NCBI RefSeq assembly: GCF_019097595.1
Contig: NC_080734.1
Location: 19,138,392-19,202,391, forward strand
DNA: 64,000 nt
Origin: Hemibagrus wyckioides
Lineage: Eukaryota > Chordata > Actinopteri > Siluriformes > Bagridae
Reading direction: 5' to 3'
Shown here: piece by piece, positions 16,719 to 28,615 of the stretch
How positions within the stretch are numbered: position 1 is the first letter of the stretch
Layout: every line of letters begins with the position of its first letter
Notes under the pieces: model-generated
Database searches by the model: none
What the model saw: the letters and a program-made list of their open reading frames with translations, nothing else
What the model was told of the DNA's origin: nothing
Made by a program: the position numbers and the translations under genes

Positions 16719-17526
16719 TAGTTTATCGAATTTTATTTCTGTAGGGAATCAATTCAATAGAAGCCGAAAAAAAACCTTCTTGATTCCTTTCATGTTGTAC
16801 AAGAAAGAGATGGAATCCACAGGGGGGTTGAAGACGTTTTGGTATTCGTGACAGATAACTTCACAGATAATTAGTCTGATTATCAGTGAACAACATTTGT
16901 GATGAGATATTTTTAAACTTCTCCTAAAATAAGTGTTCTCCTTTGAACTTGAGAAATCCAGCAGGTTTTTAACATCAGGTTCGGCACTCTGGATTTGATG
17001 CAGCTGTTTTTCCTCCTGTGTTGCAGCAGAGCTTCAGTAATAAGCTAATATATAGCTGGAGGTCGTCCTATTCCTGTGCAACTCGATCCTTTCCTGCCAA
17101 GGGACAAATCTGGGGGAAGGTTTCTGGGGATATTAAGACATGGACGCTTCACTATAAATGATTCTGAGGGAAAGTCTTGGTGATTTGGAGTTGGCTACTG
17201 TGGTCATAAACACACACTGCAGGCTGCCGAGGGAAAGCATTTAACCTTACTCTCCTTGTCAGATGAGTTCTGGGATGTTCCAACAAGAGATACTTCATTT
17301 CAGAGTCACTTTTTTTCCAGGTTCTACAGAGAACTATAATTTAGATAAAAAAGATGTTCATGACTGGATCCATTTCCAACAGACCATAACATGTAGCTAT
17401 GCTATAAAAGGCTCTACTGCAGTATCGACTCAACTTCTGTAGCATTTATACTCTTTAAAAATTTTAAAAATGCCTGAATGTTTTGGAGCATTTCCATAGA
17501 AGATATTTCTAGAAGAGTCGTATACA
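16719..17526. other. Intergenic, nothing recognised
   Basis: Moderately AT-rich unique-looking sequence with no ORF or repeat family that I can name. Confidence 0.5.
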
Positions 17527-17655
17527 CACTGACCAGGCATAACATTATAACCACCAGTCTAACATTGTGTTTGCTGCCAAAACAGCCCTGACCCGTCCTG
17601 CACTGTGTATTCTGACACCTTTCTATCAGAACCAGCATTAACGTCTTCAGCAGTT
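17527..17655 (+). mobile_element. Tc1-like element family A, left part
   Basis: Begins ACTGACCAGGCATAACATTA (terminal repeat) and runs through TGCCAAAACAGCCCTGACCC, an internal deletion, and CTTTCTATCAGAACCAGCAT to TTCAGCAGTT, where similarity stops. The right part of the same family begins at 24267 at the adjoining consensus position. Transposase, when present, is on the minus strand. Confidence 0.75.
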
Positions 17656-17867
17656 CGGCTCACAGATACATACAAGCATTAAATCAATCAATAAATACGC
17701 CTTTTAAATCTCTATAGTTCACCATTTTGAGGAGGAAAATACACGAATCGTCAGATAGCTGGCTGACTTAAAAAATATGAACACGAAGTAAATAAATAAG
17801 TAAATAAATAAATAAATAAATAAAACATGACAGAGTTGAATATTTACATTTATATTTATCCCTGAAT

Positions 17868-17975
17868 CCTTAGGAGGAAAAGGGAGCCTCATCCTCATCC
17901 GGGAGACATCGAAGAGTGGGATTAAATAATTTCCTGTCTATAGCTGTATATAGTCTTATGTTGTGTAACCAGGAG
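17868..17975 (+). repeat. Interspersed repeat fragment ('CTCATCCTCATC' family)
   Basis: GAGCCTCATCCTCATCCGGG, then TTTCCTGTCTATAGCTGTAT. Matches the end of the family at 13.6 and 43.9 kb. Confidence 0.5.
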
Positions 17976-18049
17976 CTTCTGAGTAATCCTCTGCACTACT
18001 TGTGTTGTATGTTTAGTTTTTAAAAAAATTCTTGCACCTTGAAAGTTAT

Positions 18050-18250
18050 AAACCCGATAAAACAGACACAAGTATTCTGACTCATACACACTTTACAATA
18101 AATGTGAACCATGATTTTATTTTGTTTTTACATGTTACAGGAAATTACCCTCCAGTCTCTATAATTATCACTGAAGGTCTCGTTGAATTGAATTGAAAAG
18201 CAAGACTATAAATAACCTCAGATTGGGTTTAATGGCTTTTGCTGCTGGAT
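18050..18250. repeat. Left arm of 0.2-kb inverted repeat
   Basis: Reverse-complementary to 18815-19026 along its whole length, apart from scattered substitutions and an indel of about 11 bp. Outer ends AACCCGATAAAACAGACACA and inner ends GCTTTTGCTGCTGGAT match exactly. Confidence 0.95.
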
Positions 18251-18271
18251 AATTTCAGTTGTGATGTCTAG

Positions 18272-18530
18272 TGTTCTGCTGTCTGTTCTGGTGGTGGCTC
18301 AAGTGGTTAAGGCTCTGTGTCATTGACCAAAAGATCAAGGTTCAAACCCCAGCACTGCCAAGCTGCCACCGTTGGGTCCTTGAGCAAGGCCCCTAACCCA
18401 CCCTGCTCCAGGGGTGCTGCATCATGGCTGACTCTGTGCTCTGACCCCAACCTCCAAGGATGGGATATGTGAAGAAAGAATTTCACTGTGCAGTCATGTA
18501 TATGTAACACATAAAGACAACTTCATTTAA
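18272..18530 (+). mobile_element. tRNA-derived SINE
   Basis: Box A GGTGGCTCAAGTGGTT (18293-18308), box B GGTTCAAACCCC (18339-18350), body with CCTTGAGCAAGGCCCCTAAC and ATGGCTGACTCTGTGCTCTG, and tail AATTTCACTGTGCAGTCATG. Full-length by appearance. A second copy is on the minus strand inside gorab (39214-39417). The paralogous segment at 20097-20198 lacks it. Confidence 0.85.
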
Positions 18531-18596
18531 AACCATGTGCAACCACCTTTTCCTTCTCTTCCAGACTCTTCATGCTGTTTTCAATTCCTTGACATT
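18531..18596. repeat. Direct repeat of 20120-20198
   Basis: ACCATGTGCAACCACCTTTT through AATTCCTTGACATTT matches 20120-20198, where the copy has about 12 extra bases. Together with 18252-18270 (matching 20097-20115) it is a duplicated segment interrupted here by the SINE. Confidence 0.85.
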
Positions 18597-18742
18597 TGGA
18601 AGTTCTAGTTTAGTTCTATGTTCTGTGTAGCACCTCTGGTCCAGGAGGAACGTTGTTCCATTTCACCGTGTACTGGAGCAGCTATATACAATATGGTTAA
18701 AATGACAATAAAAGCTTCTTTGACTTGACTTGACTTTGACTA
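18597..18742 (+). mobile_element. Retroelement 3'-tail fragment
   Basis: TCCAGGAGGAACGTTGTTCC, then AAATGACAATAAAAGCTTC and a TTGACTTGACTTGACTT terminal short repeat. Resembles the 3' end of a dispersed fish SINE or LINE; the family is not determined. Confidence 0.5.
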
Positions 18743-18814
18743 ATACATAACTATGCATGGCAATATTCTCTAATATAATTTCTTTAGATCTAAAGAGTCT
18801 TTTATTCCTAAATC

Positions 18815-19026
18815 ATCCAGCAGCAAAAGCCATTAAACCCAATCTGAGGTTATTTATAGTCTTGCTTTTCGATTCAATTCAACAAGACCTCAGTGATAAT
18901 TATAGAGACTGTTATAATGCTGGATTGTAATTTCCTCTAACATGTAAAAAAAATAAATAAATCATGGTTAACATTTATTGTAAAGTGTGTATGAGTCAGA
19001 ATACTTGTGTCTGTTTTATCGGGTTT
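18815..19026. repeat. Right arm of 0.2-kb inverted repeat
   Basis: Inverted partner of 18050-18250; the spacer is 18251-18814. It carries a small insertion around ATCCAGCATTATAACAG (reverse complement) relative to the left arm. Confidence 0.95.
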
Positions 19027-22000
19027 ACTCCATAACCCTCAGTGAGACGATGTAGAATCCAAACCCAGCGTACAGCTGAACAATAGAGGGCTGAGGGTCA
19101 GGAGTCGTACTCTGGACCTCAGTAGTGTCTTTCTGTTGAGTCCTGAAGTAATAAAGGGCTTCTGTACTGTCACTGAGAGCACTTTAGGTCTTTCATTACC
19201 AACTATTTGTATCACAGGCAGATGACTCTTTATTTTTTTTTTGTGATGGTCTTTATTATGTGTTGCAGATTTCAACCCAAATCCACCATCCATGAATTAT
19301 ATCCATCTGGGGATTCGACCTCGCACAAGGAAGAGAAAGTATGACCGAGAGCAAACGTTTTCCAGAATTTTCTGAGGTTCCTCACATTGGCTAAAAGAGA
19401 CGTCCAGTTCTCAGTTCAGTATGTTCTTGGAGCTGAATGAACAGTGATGATGTAACACACACACACACACCTTCAGACCTTCCAAAAACATATGATCAGG
19501 GTCATGAGATCCTTCTGCTATAGTCCAACTGGTATAAAATCATCACTCAATACATCACATAATTCTTCTGAAATGATTTGCTGGACCTTCGACGCTAGAA
19601 GCTAAGTAGGAAATTAACTAGCAGTCTAGCGGAGCTGTGGTCAGAAGGGCTGTACGGGGCAAAACACAGTTATGGTTAGTGTTAAATCCTGGCCATAAAC
19701 CATGGCTGCTCCATCAGTGTGTGAGTCTGACACAGCCTGATGTGGTCAGACGTCTGTCTTCGTGACTTGAGCGGCTTTTTTTTAATGCCGTGCGGAATAC
19801 CCTGTGCCCACAGAGGTGCCCGAGCTGTAATCCGACTCGAACGTCTGGCTAGCATGCTAACATCTGTGCAGCTAAAAGCACCTGATACACACCACAGCTC
19901 GCGTGTGTCACTTGCAGGCTCGCGTATTGTGTATATCGTGTCTAATAAGATGGCGGTTTTGAAGTCTTGCAAGCTTCATGAGCTGCGCAACACACTTCAT
20001 TTAACCGTCAGCGCGTGAGCTTTAGCAGCAGAGCTATCCGATTCGATTCGGATGGAAAGGCGCAGAAATAACGCCGAATCCCACGCGTTCTTTCATATTT
20101 CAGTTCTGATGTCTACTGAAACCATGTGCGACCACCTTTTCCTTCTCCTCCAGTCTCTTGAATGCGCTCTTCGTGCTGCTTTCAATTCCTTGACATTTAA
20201 GATGATACCATAATGAGCGCAAATGAATCTCACATGGCCACTTCAGCCATTTTTCTGCCAGAGCCATTTAAGCCTGGGATTCAATATTGTTTTGCAAAAG
20301 CAAGTGAGTCAAGAAGCGGTGTAGGTTTGATTGGTTGGGTTTTTTTTTATAATAGGTTTTACAGATCTAATACAATCAGGTATAATAAGTATTTGACAGG
20401 AAACACTGCACCGAATCCGCCGAATTGGAAGCCAGTACAGCAGGTACTTTCTGTTCTGTGGCTTTTTAAGTGAAGCTGATTTTTTTCCCCTTGATTGGAT
20501 TGCTCAGATCTTTCTAATTAGTGTTCATTCGTTCTTGTCTGTGGTGCGAAACTGTTTCCTGTTTTCATGTCTTCCATACATCTCATTCTTCCTGCCATCA
20601 TTCCCGACCTCTATTTACAATCTTATACTTATTCGGCTGTTGGAAGCTTCGAAGACGGATTTTTTTCATCCCCCGTCTTTGTATCCCGGCTCCGATCCGA
20701 TTCCTCGTGTTAGATTTCAGAGAAACATGCTAGAATGCAGCGCGTGACACAAAGACACGCAGAGAAGAAGTGTAGTCATCGGCAAAGCAGTCGAATCCCT
20801 GGAACTGGTGTTGCTTCACCTATATTTCACGGACTGAAGTTGACATAAACTAGGCTTACATGACTACAAAATTTGCACAGAGATGAAATATTAGCCTTTT
20901 TGACAAACAACAGCTCCACAGTGGCAGCAAAGGGCACATGGAGTGAAGGCCAGGCGGCTCATTCTGAGCGAAGTTTAGTCCGAGCCAAGCGCAGAAATAT
21001 GACTTTAATAATGATTACAAATGGATCAGAGTGCTGTGGTGGGGTACTGACACTGCTGCCTTGAGAAGAAAATAACTGTTCGTAGGCCAAGCAGTCTTGG
21101 ACAAACTATACGTAGGATTGCTTGCGGCGTGTCAGATACTGGCACTGCTGAAAGCCGGCTCCATAAACTCATGATTAAACCGCTGTCTCTGTGGTTTTGC
21201 TAGCATTTAGTAAAGAAGCACTGGAGGCACGCTGTCTTGGAGGTAGTCGGAGCTGTGGCTACATCAGATGGCATGACCGCGCCTGATGAGCTACAGACAG
21301 ATTTGTGTCACAGGGCCGGCTCTCTACAGCATTACTCTTCACCCTCGGCCTCAAAAGAATTCTTAAAGAGAATAAATCAAGAATTTTTACAGCAGACGCC
21401 TTCAATTTATAATATCGGTTCACCCTTTGCTAAATTTGGATTGGGAGAAAAAGCCCAGAGATATGCTGCTGAGAAAAACGGGGCCTGACGCGTGACCACA
21501 GCATGGACGTTTTCTCTAAAACTGCGCGGATGCCAGCATTACGTGCGCGACGTCTGTATTATCCCACGTGGTGCGCTAGATAATAACTGCACACCAGACG
21601 GAATGAAAGTTTCTCTCGGCTCTAAAACACGGCGCAGTGCGTCTCTCAGAACCTCACCGTGTGAAGAGATGTTGTTCATTGTCACATGACATTGAAAAAT
21701 ACAGATTACCCCGCCCATACACCCCCACCACCTCCACCTCCCCCGAACCCCCTCAGTGCTCCACATCCCCCACAAACACACATCTTGCCAGCAGATGTGG
21801 CCAGACCGCGGAGTCACACTTCAAAGCCGCCGCTAGCCGACCTGCTGCACACGCTGACGCCGACTTTAAAAAAGGCCCCGGATGTACAGCGTGGAAAATA
21901 TCAAACTCTTGCAAATAAGGGCCGAACTGGCTGCCTGAAAAGACCAGGGGAAAAAGTCTTGGTTTTTCTTCAGCCGCTGCGGTGTTGGATCGAGTCTGAC

Positions 22001-22480
22001 TTTACGTAGCGTCACGCTGCATTAAATAAAAACTAGCTGCTGACTGATTTAAAGAAAGAAAGGGGAATCAAATTCACCCCGAGATTTTTCCACGTACTTC
22101 AAAAGCAGGTGTTTAGTGTGAAAAACTTTTGCTTGCACTCAAGCTGTCTGCAGGAATCAGGACAGGAATACTCACACACTCAACTTTTTGCATTTACAAG
22201 TTCTGAAGATTTTGATGTGATGAATCAGGGTGTATTCCCACCTCGTGTCCAGGTTTCTGGGTATAGCCGGATCCGATCAGGAGAGAGCTGGAAAGATAAA
22301 GATGAAGGATAGGAGATTAATAAAAAATGTTGTTTGAGATGCCACTAATCTGATAGATAAGCTTTAGTATTATTGACACCTGCAGTGAAAAAAGAACCAA
22401 AATTGTGGATCGGATTTCAGGGGAAAAACATATCGGATCTCGGATCCTGGAAAAAAATTCCAGAATTCCATTTCCAAAGA
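19027..22480. other. Intergenic, relatively GC-rich and repeat-poor
   Basis: No gene recognised. Compared with its surroundings, 19.7-22.0 kb has more CpG and almost no microsatellite. Short frames exist on both strands but none shows a known domain, splice-supported continuation or codon bias. 20097-20198 is the unfilled copy of a segment near 18.3-18.6 kb. Confidence 0.45.
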
Positions 22481-22482
22481 TT

Positions 22483-22584
22483 CGATTTCATTTATCCATC
22501 CATCCATACATCCATCCATCCATCGTCTGCACCACTTATCCTGCTGGGTCTTAGGGAATCTGAAGCCTAATCCTAGGAGACTCT

Positions 22585-22619
<35 letters not shown>
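22483..22619 (+). repeat. Interspersed repeat fragment with (CA)n
   Basis: (CATC)n, then GTCTGCACCACTTATCCTGC and GGGTCTTAGGGAATCTGAAG, then (CA)n. Same kind of repeat as 28357-28615. Confidence 0.6.
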
Positions 22620-22620
<1 letters not shown>

Positions 22621-22716
22621 GACAATTTAGAGATAAGATTGGAATTGAATTTGGAAAACAAATGAAAATTTGAAATGGTGACATTTATTCTATATTACAG
22701 TTTTGAGAGTTATACT

Positions 22717-22717
22717 G

Positions 22718-22770
<53 letters not shown>

Positions 22771-22785
22771 GCGTGTGTGTTTGTG

Positions 22786-22818
<33 letters not shown>

Positions 22819-22889
22819 TTGTGTGTGTGTGCGTGTGTGTTTGTGTGTGTGTGTATGTGTGTTTGTGTGTTTGTGTGTGTGTGCGTGTT

Positions 22890-22924
<35 letters not shown>

Positions 22925-22927
22925 GTT
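22717..22927. repeat. (GT)n array with TTTG and GTGC interruptions
   Basis: About 210 bp of GT repeat with regularly spaced TTTG. All Cys/Val or His/Thr frames here are artefacts. Confidence 0.95.
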
Positions 22928-23802
22928 TACCTATGAAGTGTTTCAGATAAAACAAATTTGGATTCTTAGTGCTTTTTCTATCTTTTTATATCTGTGTAAT
23001 GTTTTAGTACTGGAAAGGGAAAGAAAGAATTAGTATTTTTTATTTATTAATAATTTTATTTGTAGTATTTCTATAAATTAAAAGATCTACAGGATATCTG
23101 AATTATATTTTCTACGCCAGACTCACACCGAAGGATCGATGACATTACAGGAAGGTGATGTGTTGCATTATTTTGACTTTTGCCTAACCTGCAGGTGCTC
23201 GTGTGTGTGTGTGTGTGTGTGTATTTAAATGTCTCTGGGTATTTATCTAATTCATCTAATGAGGTAATGAGATAATCCATTACTTCTGCGGTGAGGATGT
23301 GTTGTGAAAGAGGTGGGCTGGAGCTGGAGCTGGAGTCCTGTGGGTCTTCATGCTCTTCCAGCGTTTTCCCATGAACATGAAATGCATTCCCTGCTTCCCA
23401 GAGAGAATTGCATTGCATGCGAGAGTGTGTGTGTGTGGATGAGGGATGTGTGTGTGTGTGAGGGGGGTAACATGGAGACTGTCCCATTTTGCCATCTCAA
23501 GAGACGAGGAGTTTAAAGTTTGGAGTTTAGAAAAAGACAATCTGCCACGAAGCCCAGAAGTAACTGCGGGGTTTTTGTTCTTCACTGGCGTCCAGATGGG
23601 GAGCATGGGAAAGCCTCTTCTCCTCCTCTCATCTCTCCAACTGTGTGCTGTTTGCCCGCTTTTCTTCACAGCATCTGCACACTGACTTTTCTTTTTGTGA
23701 GAAAACCCACACTTCAACACCAAGCTCTAACTCTTAAAGGAATTCCATTTTGTTGCCTGCTGAGACACTGAAGGCTTCAGTGGGGAATTATGCAGTGACT
23801 CT
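22928..23802. other. Intergenic, nothing recognised
   Basis: Non-coding, with a short (GT)n at 23202-23222 and GA/GT-rich patches near 23425-23465. Reading frames up to about 147 codons on the minus strand lack any recognisable domain. Confidence 0.45.
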
Positions 23803-23926
<124 letters not shown>

Positions 23927-24266
23927 ATTTTTTCAACAACAAATAGTGGCAAGACACCATAATCATCACAACACACACACACACAGTTATAATGTTCCAA
24001 AATATACAGCATTAGTGTCCAGTCTGTCTCTGATTAAATGTCTCCTGGTCATTAAAGAAAAACTGTATTTACTATTTAGTTTTTTTTTTTTTGCATGTTA
24101 ACAAACTGACACTCAAATAAAGACCAGATCTCTTCCTCCTTGCTCCTCTCCAGCCACGATAACCACAAGCACATTCTCACTATCAGCTCAGATCAGATAA
24201 CACAGACATTTATTAATCCCAAGACTGCTTCAAGTTACAAGAGAAATAAATATAAATGAAGTAATC

Positions 24267-24662
24267 TGAGCAACAGTAGCTCGTCTGTTGGATCGGATCA
24301 CACGGGCCAGCCTTCTCTCCCCATGTGCATCAATGAGCCTTGACCACCCATGACCCTGTCACCGGTTCACCACTGTCCCTTCCTTGGACCACTTTTGATA
24401 GATACTGACCACTGCAGACCGGGAACACCCCACAAGAGCTGCAGTTTTGGAGATGCTCTGATCCAGTGGTCTAGCCATCACAATTTGGCCCTTCATCAAA
24501 CTCTTGTCCATTTTTCCTGCTTCTAACACATCAACTTTGAGGACAAAATGTTGACTTGCTGTCTAATATATCCCACCCACTAACAGGTGCCATGATGAGG
24601 AGATCATCAGTCTTATTCACTTCACCGGTCAGTGCTCATAATGTTATGGCTGATCTATACAA
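24267..24662 (-). mobile_element. Tc1-like element family A, right part
   Basis: From GAGCAACAGTAGCTCGTCTG through CACCCCACAAGAGCTGCAG to the terminal repeat CATAATGTTATGGCTGATC. The minus strand encodes a piece of transposase N-terminal helix-turn-helix (compare 45793-45978). It starts at the consensus position where the 17527-17655 fragment ends. Confidence 0.8.
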
Positions 24663-25544
24663 AATGTACAAATGTATGTACAGGATATGGCTAAGCTCCG
24701 CTCTCATGTGTCCAATCAGGAAAGAGCGAGTTTGCTGATATCAGCTACTTCCTGCTGACAGGATCCTCAAAGAGTGTGTGGAAAAAAAAACTCTGTTACT
24801 GAAATTATGCCTCAGAGAGTTTTCTGCTCAGGTTAGAAAATCATGATGGAAGTGTGAAGGACTGTTCCTGATGTTGGAGCATGAAGATATAGAAACAGTG
24901 AACATTTCATTTCTTTTATCACACCCTTGTTTTGCTCCTGATGGCAAGCCGAAGGTTAATACACAGCGTTTGTGAAAATAATAATAATAAAAAAAAAACA
25001 ACAACAGGCAGTAGTTAACACATAGTTTTTGCTAACCAACACGCCTCTGTGTTCCTGACACATCATGGAAAGCCTGTGGCCTCTTGTAAAAAGCCAACAA
25101 CATCTCTCATGCTCGCAGTAAACCGTCCACAAAACACACAAGCTGCACTTTTTTCTGACGGTGAAAAATAACGCCACATCTTTAATTACCTTCATAAAAT
25201 AAATGGAAGCAGTAAATCACCCGGGGTGTGTGGGTGTGCAGTGTGTGGGTGTGCAGTGTGTGGTTGTGCAGTGTGTGGGTGTGCAGTGTGTGTGTGTGTG
25301 TGTTCTGGTTGGTGCTGTAAACTACACGTATGCAAGTCACTGTAAACCGTTTCGTGGCAGTCTTAACACAATGCACTTCAGTAAATATGATGTCTGCTAG
25401 AACTGCGAGCCCATAACAATGAGAGCACTGGTGTGGCCTGTGGTGGAGTCGACTACGCCAGTACAGTTTCTTTCTGCAATAAATGCATTAAACAGTCTCA
25501 TATAAACTATTTTAGGCCCCGGGGGCTGGTGCTGGGTAGTGCTG
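24663..25544. other. Intergenic, nothing recognised
   Basis: Non-coding. A 16-bp tandem (GGGTGTGCAGTGTGTG, four units) occupies about 25227-25290 and runs into a GT tract. Confidence 0.5.
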
Positions 25545-25596
25545 GGAATGGAGAGAGAGAGTGAAGGAGAGGGAGTGTGTGTGTGTGTGTGTGTGT

Positions 25597-25634
<38 letters not shown>

Positions 25635-25685
25635 GTGTGTGGGTGTGTGTGAGAGAGAGAGAGTGTGTATGTGTGTGTGTGTGAG

Positions 25686-25733
<48 letters not shown>

Positions 25734-25815
25734 TGTGTATGTGTATGTGTATGTGTGTGAGAGAGAGAGTGTGTGTGTATTTGTGTGTGTTTGAGAGACA
25801 ATGTGTGTGTGTGTG

Positions 25816-25857
<42 letters not shown>

Positions 25858-27020
25858 TGTGTGTGTGTGTGTGTTTGAGAGAGAGAGTGTGTGTGTGTGT
25901 GTGTTTGAGAGAGAGAGAGTGTGTGTGTGTGTGTTTGAGAGAGAGAGAGAGAGAGTGTGTGTGTGTGTTTGAGTGTGTGTGTGTGTGTGTTTGAGAGTGT
26001 GTGTGTGTGTGTGTTTGAGAGAGAGAGAGAGTGTGTGTGTGTGTGTTTGAGAGTGTGTGTGTGTGTGTGTTTGAGAGTGTGTGTGTGTGTGTGTTTGAGA
26101 GAGAGAGAGAGAGAGAGAGTGTGTGTGTGTGTGTTTGAGAGTGTGTGTGTGTGTGTGTTTGAGAAAGAGAGAGAGAGAGTGTGTGTGTGTGTGTGTGTTT
26201 GAGAGTGTGTGTGTGTGTGTATGTGTTTGAGAGTGTGTGTGTGTGTGTGTTTGAGAGTGTGTGTGTGTGTGTGTGTGTTTGAGAGAGAGAGAGAGAGAGT
26301 GTGTGTGTGTGTGTGTTTGAGAGTGTGTGTGTGTGTATGTGTTTGAGAGTGTGTGTGTGTGTGTGTGTGTTTCAGAGTGTGTGTGTGTGTTTGTGTGTGT
26401 GTGTTTGAGAGAGAGAGAGAGTGTGTGTGTGTGTGTTTGAGAAAGAGAGAGAGAGAGAGAGTGTGTGTGTGTGTGTTTGAGAGTGTGTGTGTGTGTGTTT
26501 GTGAGTGTGTGTGTGTGTGTGTGTGTGTTTGAGAGTGTGTGTGTGTGTGTGTGTGTGTTTGAGAAAGAGAGAGAGAGAGATTGTGTGTGTGTGTGTGTTT
26601 GAGAGTGTGTGTGTGTGTGTATGTGTTTGAGAGTGTGTGTGTGTGTGTGTGTGTTTGAGAGTGTGTGTGTGTGTGTGTGTGTGTGTTTGAGAGAGAGAGA
26701 GAGTGTGTGTGTGTGTGTGTGTGTTTGAGAGTGTGTGTGTGTGTGTGTTTGAGAAAGAGAGAGAGAGAGTGTGTGTGTGTGTGTGTGTGTTTGAGAGTGT
26801 GTGTGTGTGTGTATGTGTTTGAGAGTGTGTGTGTGTGTGTGTGTTTGAGAGTGTGTGTGTGTGTGTGTGTGTGTGTTTGAGAGAGAGAGAGAGAGAGTGT
26901 GTGTGTGTGTGTGTTTGAGAGTGTGTGTGTGTGTGTATGTGTTTGAGAGTGTGTGTGTGTGTGTGTGTGTTTCAGAGTGTGTGTGTGTGTTTGTGTGTGT
27001 GTGTTTGAGAGAGAGAGAGA
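25545..27020. repeat. 1.5-kb GT/GA mosaic array
   Basis: Alternating blocks of (GT)n and (GA)n joined by GTGTTTGAGA, with occasional GTATGTG and one-off TTCAGAG and TTTGTG variants. The 80-bp blocks 26341-26420 and 26941-27020 are identical, showing a 600-bp higher-order duplication. Non-coding. Confidence 0.97.
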
Positions 27021-28320
27021 TGTACTAACTGGGTCTGAGAGCTGGCCAGTTCCATCCTGCTGATGGTTTCACTTCAATAATTATGACCAGATGCTCATTA
27101 ACGCTGTTTTAGCAGACAGCTGAATGAGAGAATAGAGAGGAATAGTTGTAGCATGTGATCTTCGCCTGGCTGCTACTCACAGCTCTGCTCCTGGTACAAT
27201 AGGTGCCATCGGAGGGGCTCGGGTGCCAGGCGTCCATAGCAACACCTCTGTTTACTCGCTCCGGGAGCCAGCAACTGGAGGAGGAGGAGGAGGAGGGTGT
27301 GATGTGTATCATGACTCCACTTCATTTAAACCAACACACATGAGAACAAGCACCAGAAACCTGAGTGAAGGCTTGGCTACTCACGCTGCGGATGGACGGG
27401 AGCATGTACCCGTACCGGAGACACCAGAGGGAGGGCAGTAGCTCCAGGATCAGCCTGTGTGAAACGTGAAACCCTCAACCTCAAAATGTTTGAGGCGTAA
27501 GACCAGCTCAGTTCCCAACATTGTTTTGTTTTTCCTTCATGTTATGCTTAGGGTTTGGACCGACGTCAGAAATCCATGTCTCCTGAGTGTAAGGAGCCAC
27601 CGAATCTCTGTTCAGAGCCTGGAGTCGAACATTTACAAGGCTCTCAGAAACGCCAGTGTTCCCCATAAACAAATTTACTACACTGCCATCCATAAGCCTG
27701 CTATCGCTGAAGTCATGATGCCTACAAGCTTGCGAAAACTTAGTGAAATGTCACACCAGAGTTTCTCAGTAGTCCAGCTACAACATATGGTCCGAATAAT
27801 AAAAAAAAGAAACCAGGAATCTGACATAATGAAGTTTGTGTGCCAGAAAAAATATCGACTATTAATGTGAAAGATTTGCACAGATTTAAAATCGCATTTA
27901 TTCTCCCTCCTAACAGATTTAGCATGAAAATATTATTAGATTTGAGAGCCGTGTGAGATCTTAAACCCCCTGTTTTTTGTCTTTTCTGGATGTTTTCTCC
28001 ATTAGTCCCTCAGCCAGACGCTGAATCACACTGACCGTAACGTCTGTGTTGAGCGAACGCTGACCTCGTGTTTCAGCTGTGTTTAAACATTAAGCCCTCA
28101 GGTGACATCTCGCTTTAGGAAGAGAAATTGTTCCTCATTTAACTGGACTTTTCTCTTCATCATCCAAATAGAAATATAGATCATTTTTTAGTATTTAAGA
28201 TCAGCTGATCATCTCGTTTAAACCATGAAGAAATTTAAGCAGCAATTAAAAAAAAATATTTTAATGAAAATATTATTTTTAAGTTTGTTCCTGTGGAACG
28301 TTAAAACAATTAGAGAAGCA
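27021..28320. other. Intergenic, nothing recognised
   Basis: A (GGA)n tract lies at 27273-27297. A 134-codon plus-strand frame at 27466-27870 has no recognisable domain and no nearby splice partners, and is treated as chance. Confidence 0.45.
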
Positions 28321-28325
28321 AAGTT

Positions 28326-28615
28326 CATTTCATTTCATTTCATTTCATTTCATTTCATTGTCTGTACCGCTTATCTGATCTATACTCGGGTCACGGGGAT
28401 CTCAGGCATCATCAAGGCAGAATACTCCCTGGACAGAGTGCCAACCCATCGCAGGGCTCACACACACACACACACACACACACTCATTTGCTCATGCAAT
28501 CACACACACTATGGGCAATTTAGAGACTCCAATCAACCTAGAAGCATGTCTTTGGACTGTGGGAGGAAACCGGAGCACCCGGAGGAAACCCACCAAGCAC
28601 AGGGAGAAGCAAAGT
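28326..28615 (+). repeat. (CATTT)n plus interspersed repeat
   Basis: Six CATTT units, then TCTGTACCGCTTATCTGATC, GTGCCAACCCATCGCAGGG, (CA)n, CTATGGGCAATTTAGAGACT and GGGAGGAAACCGGAGCACCC. This string of landmarks is a common dispersed fish repeat. A related copy is at 42860-43075. Confidence 0.7.

Noticed and set aside
21686..22009. Pro-rich 107-codon frame as a gene
   Set aside because: Low-complexity CCNCC run, competing frames on both strands, no domain or splice support.
27466..27870. 134-codon plus-strand frame
   Set aside because: No recognisable domain or homologue, starts in unremarkable sequence, overlapped by minus-strand frames; most likely chance.
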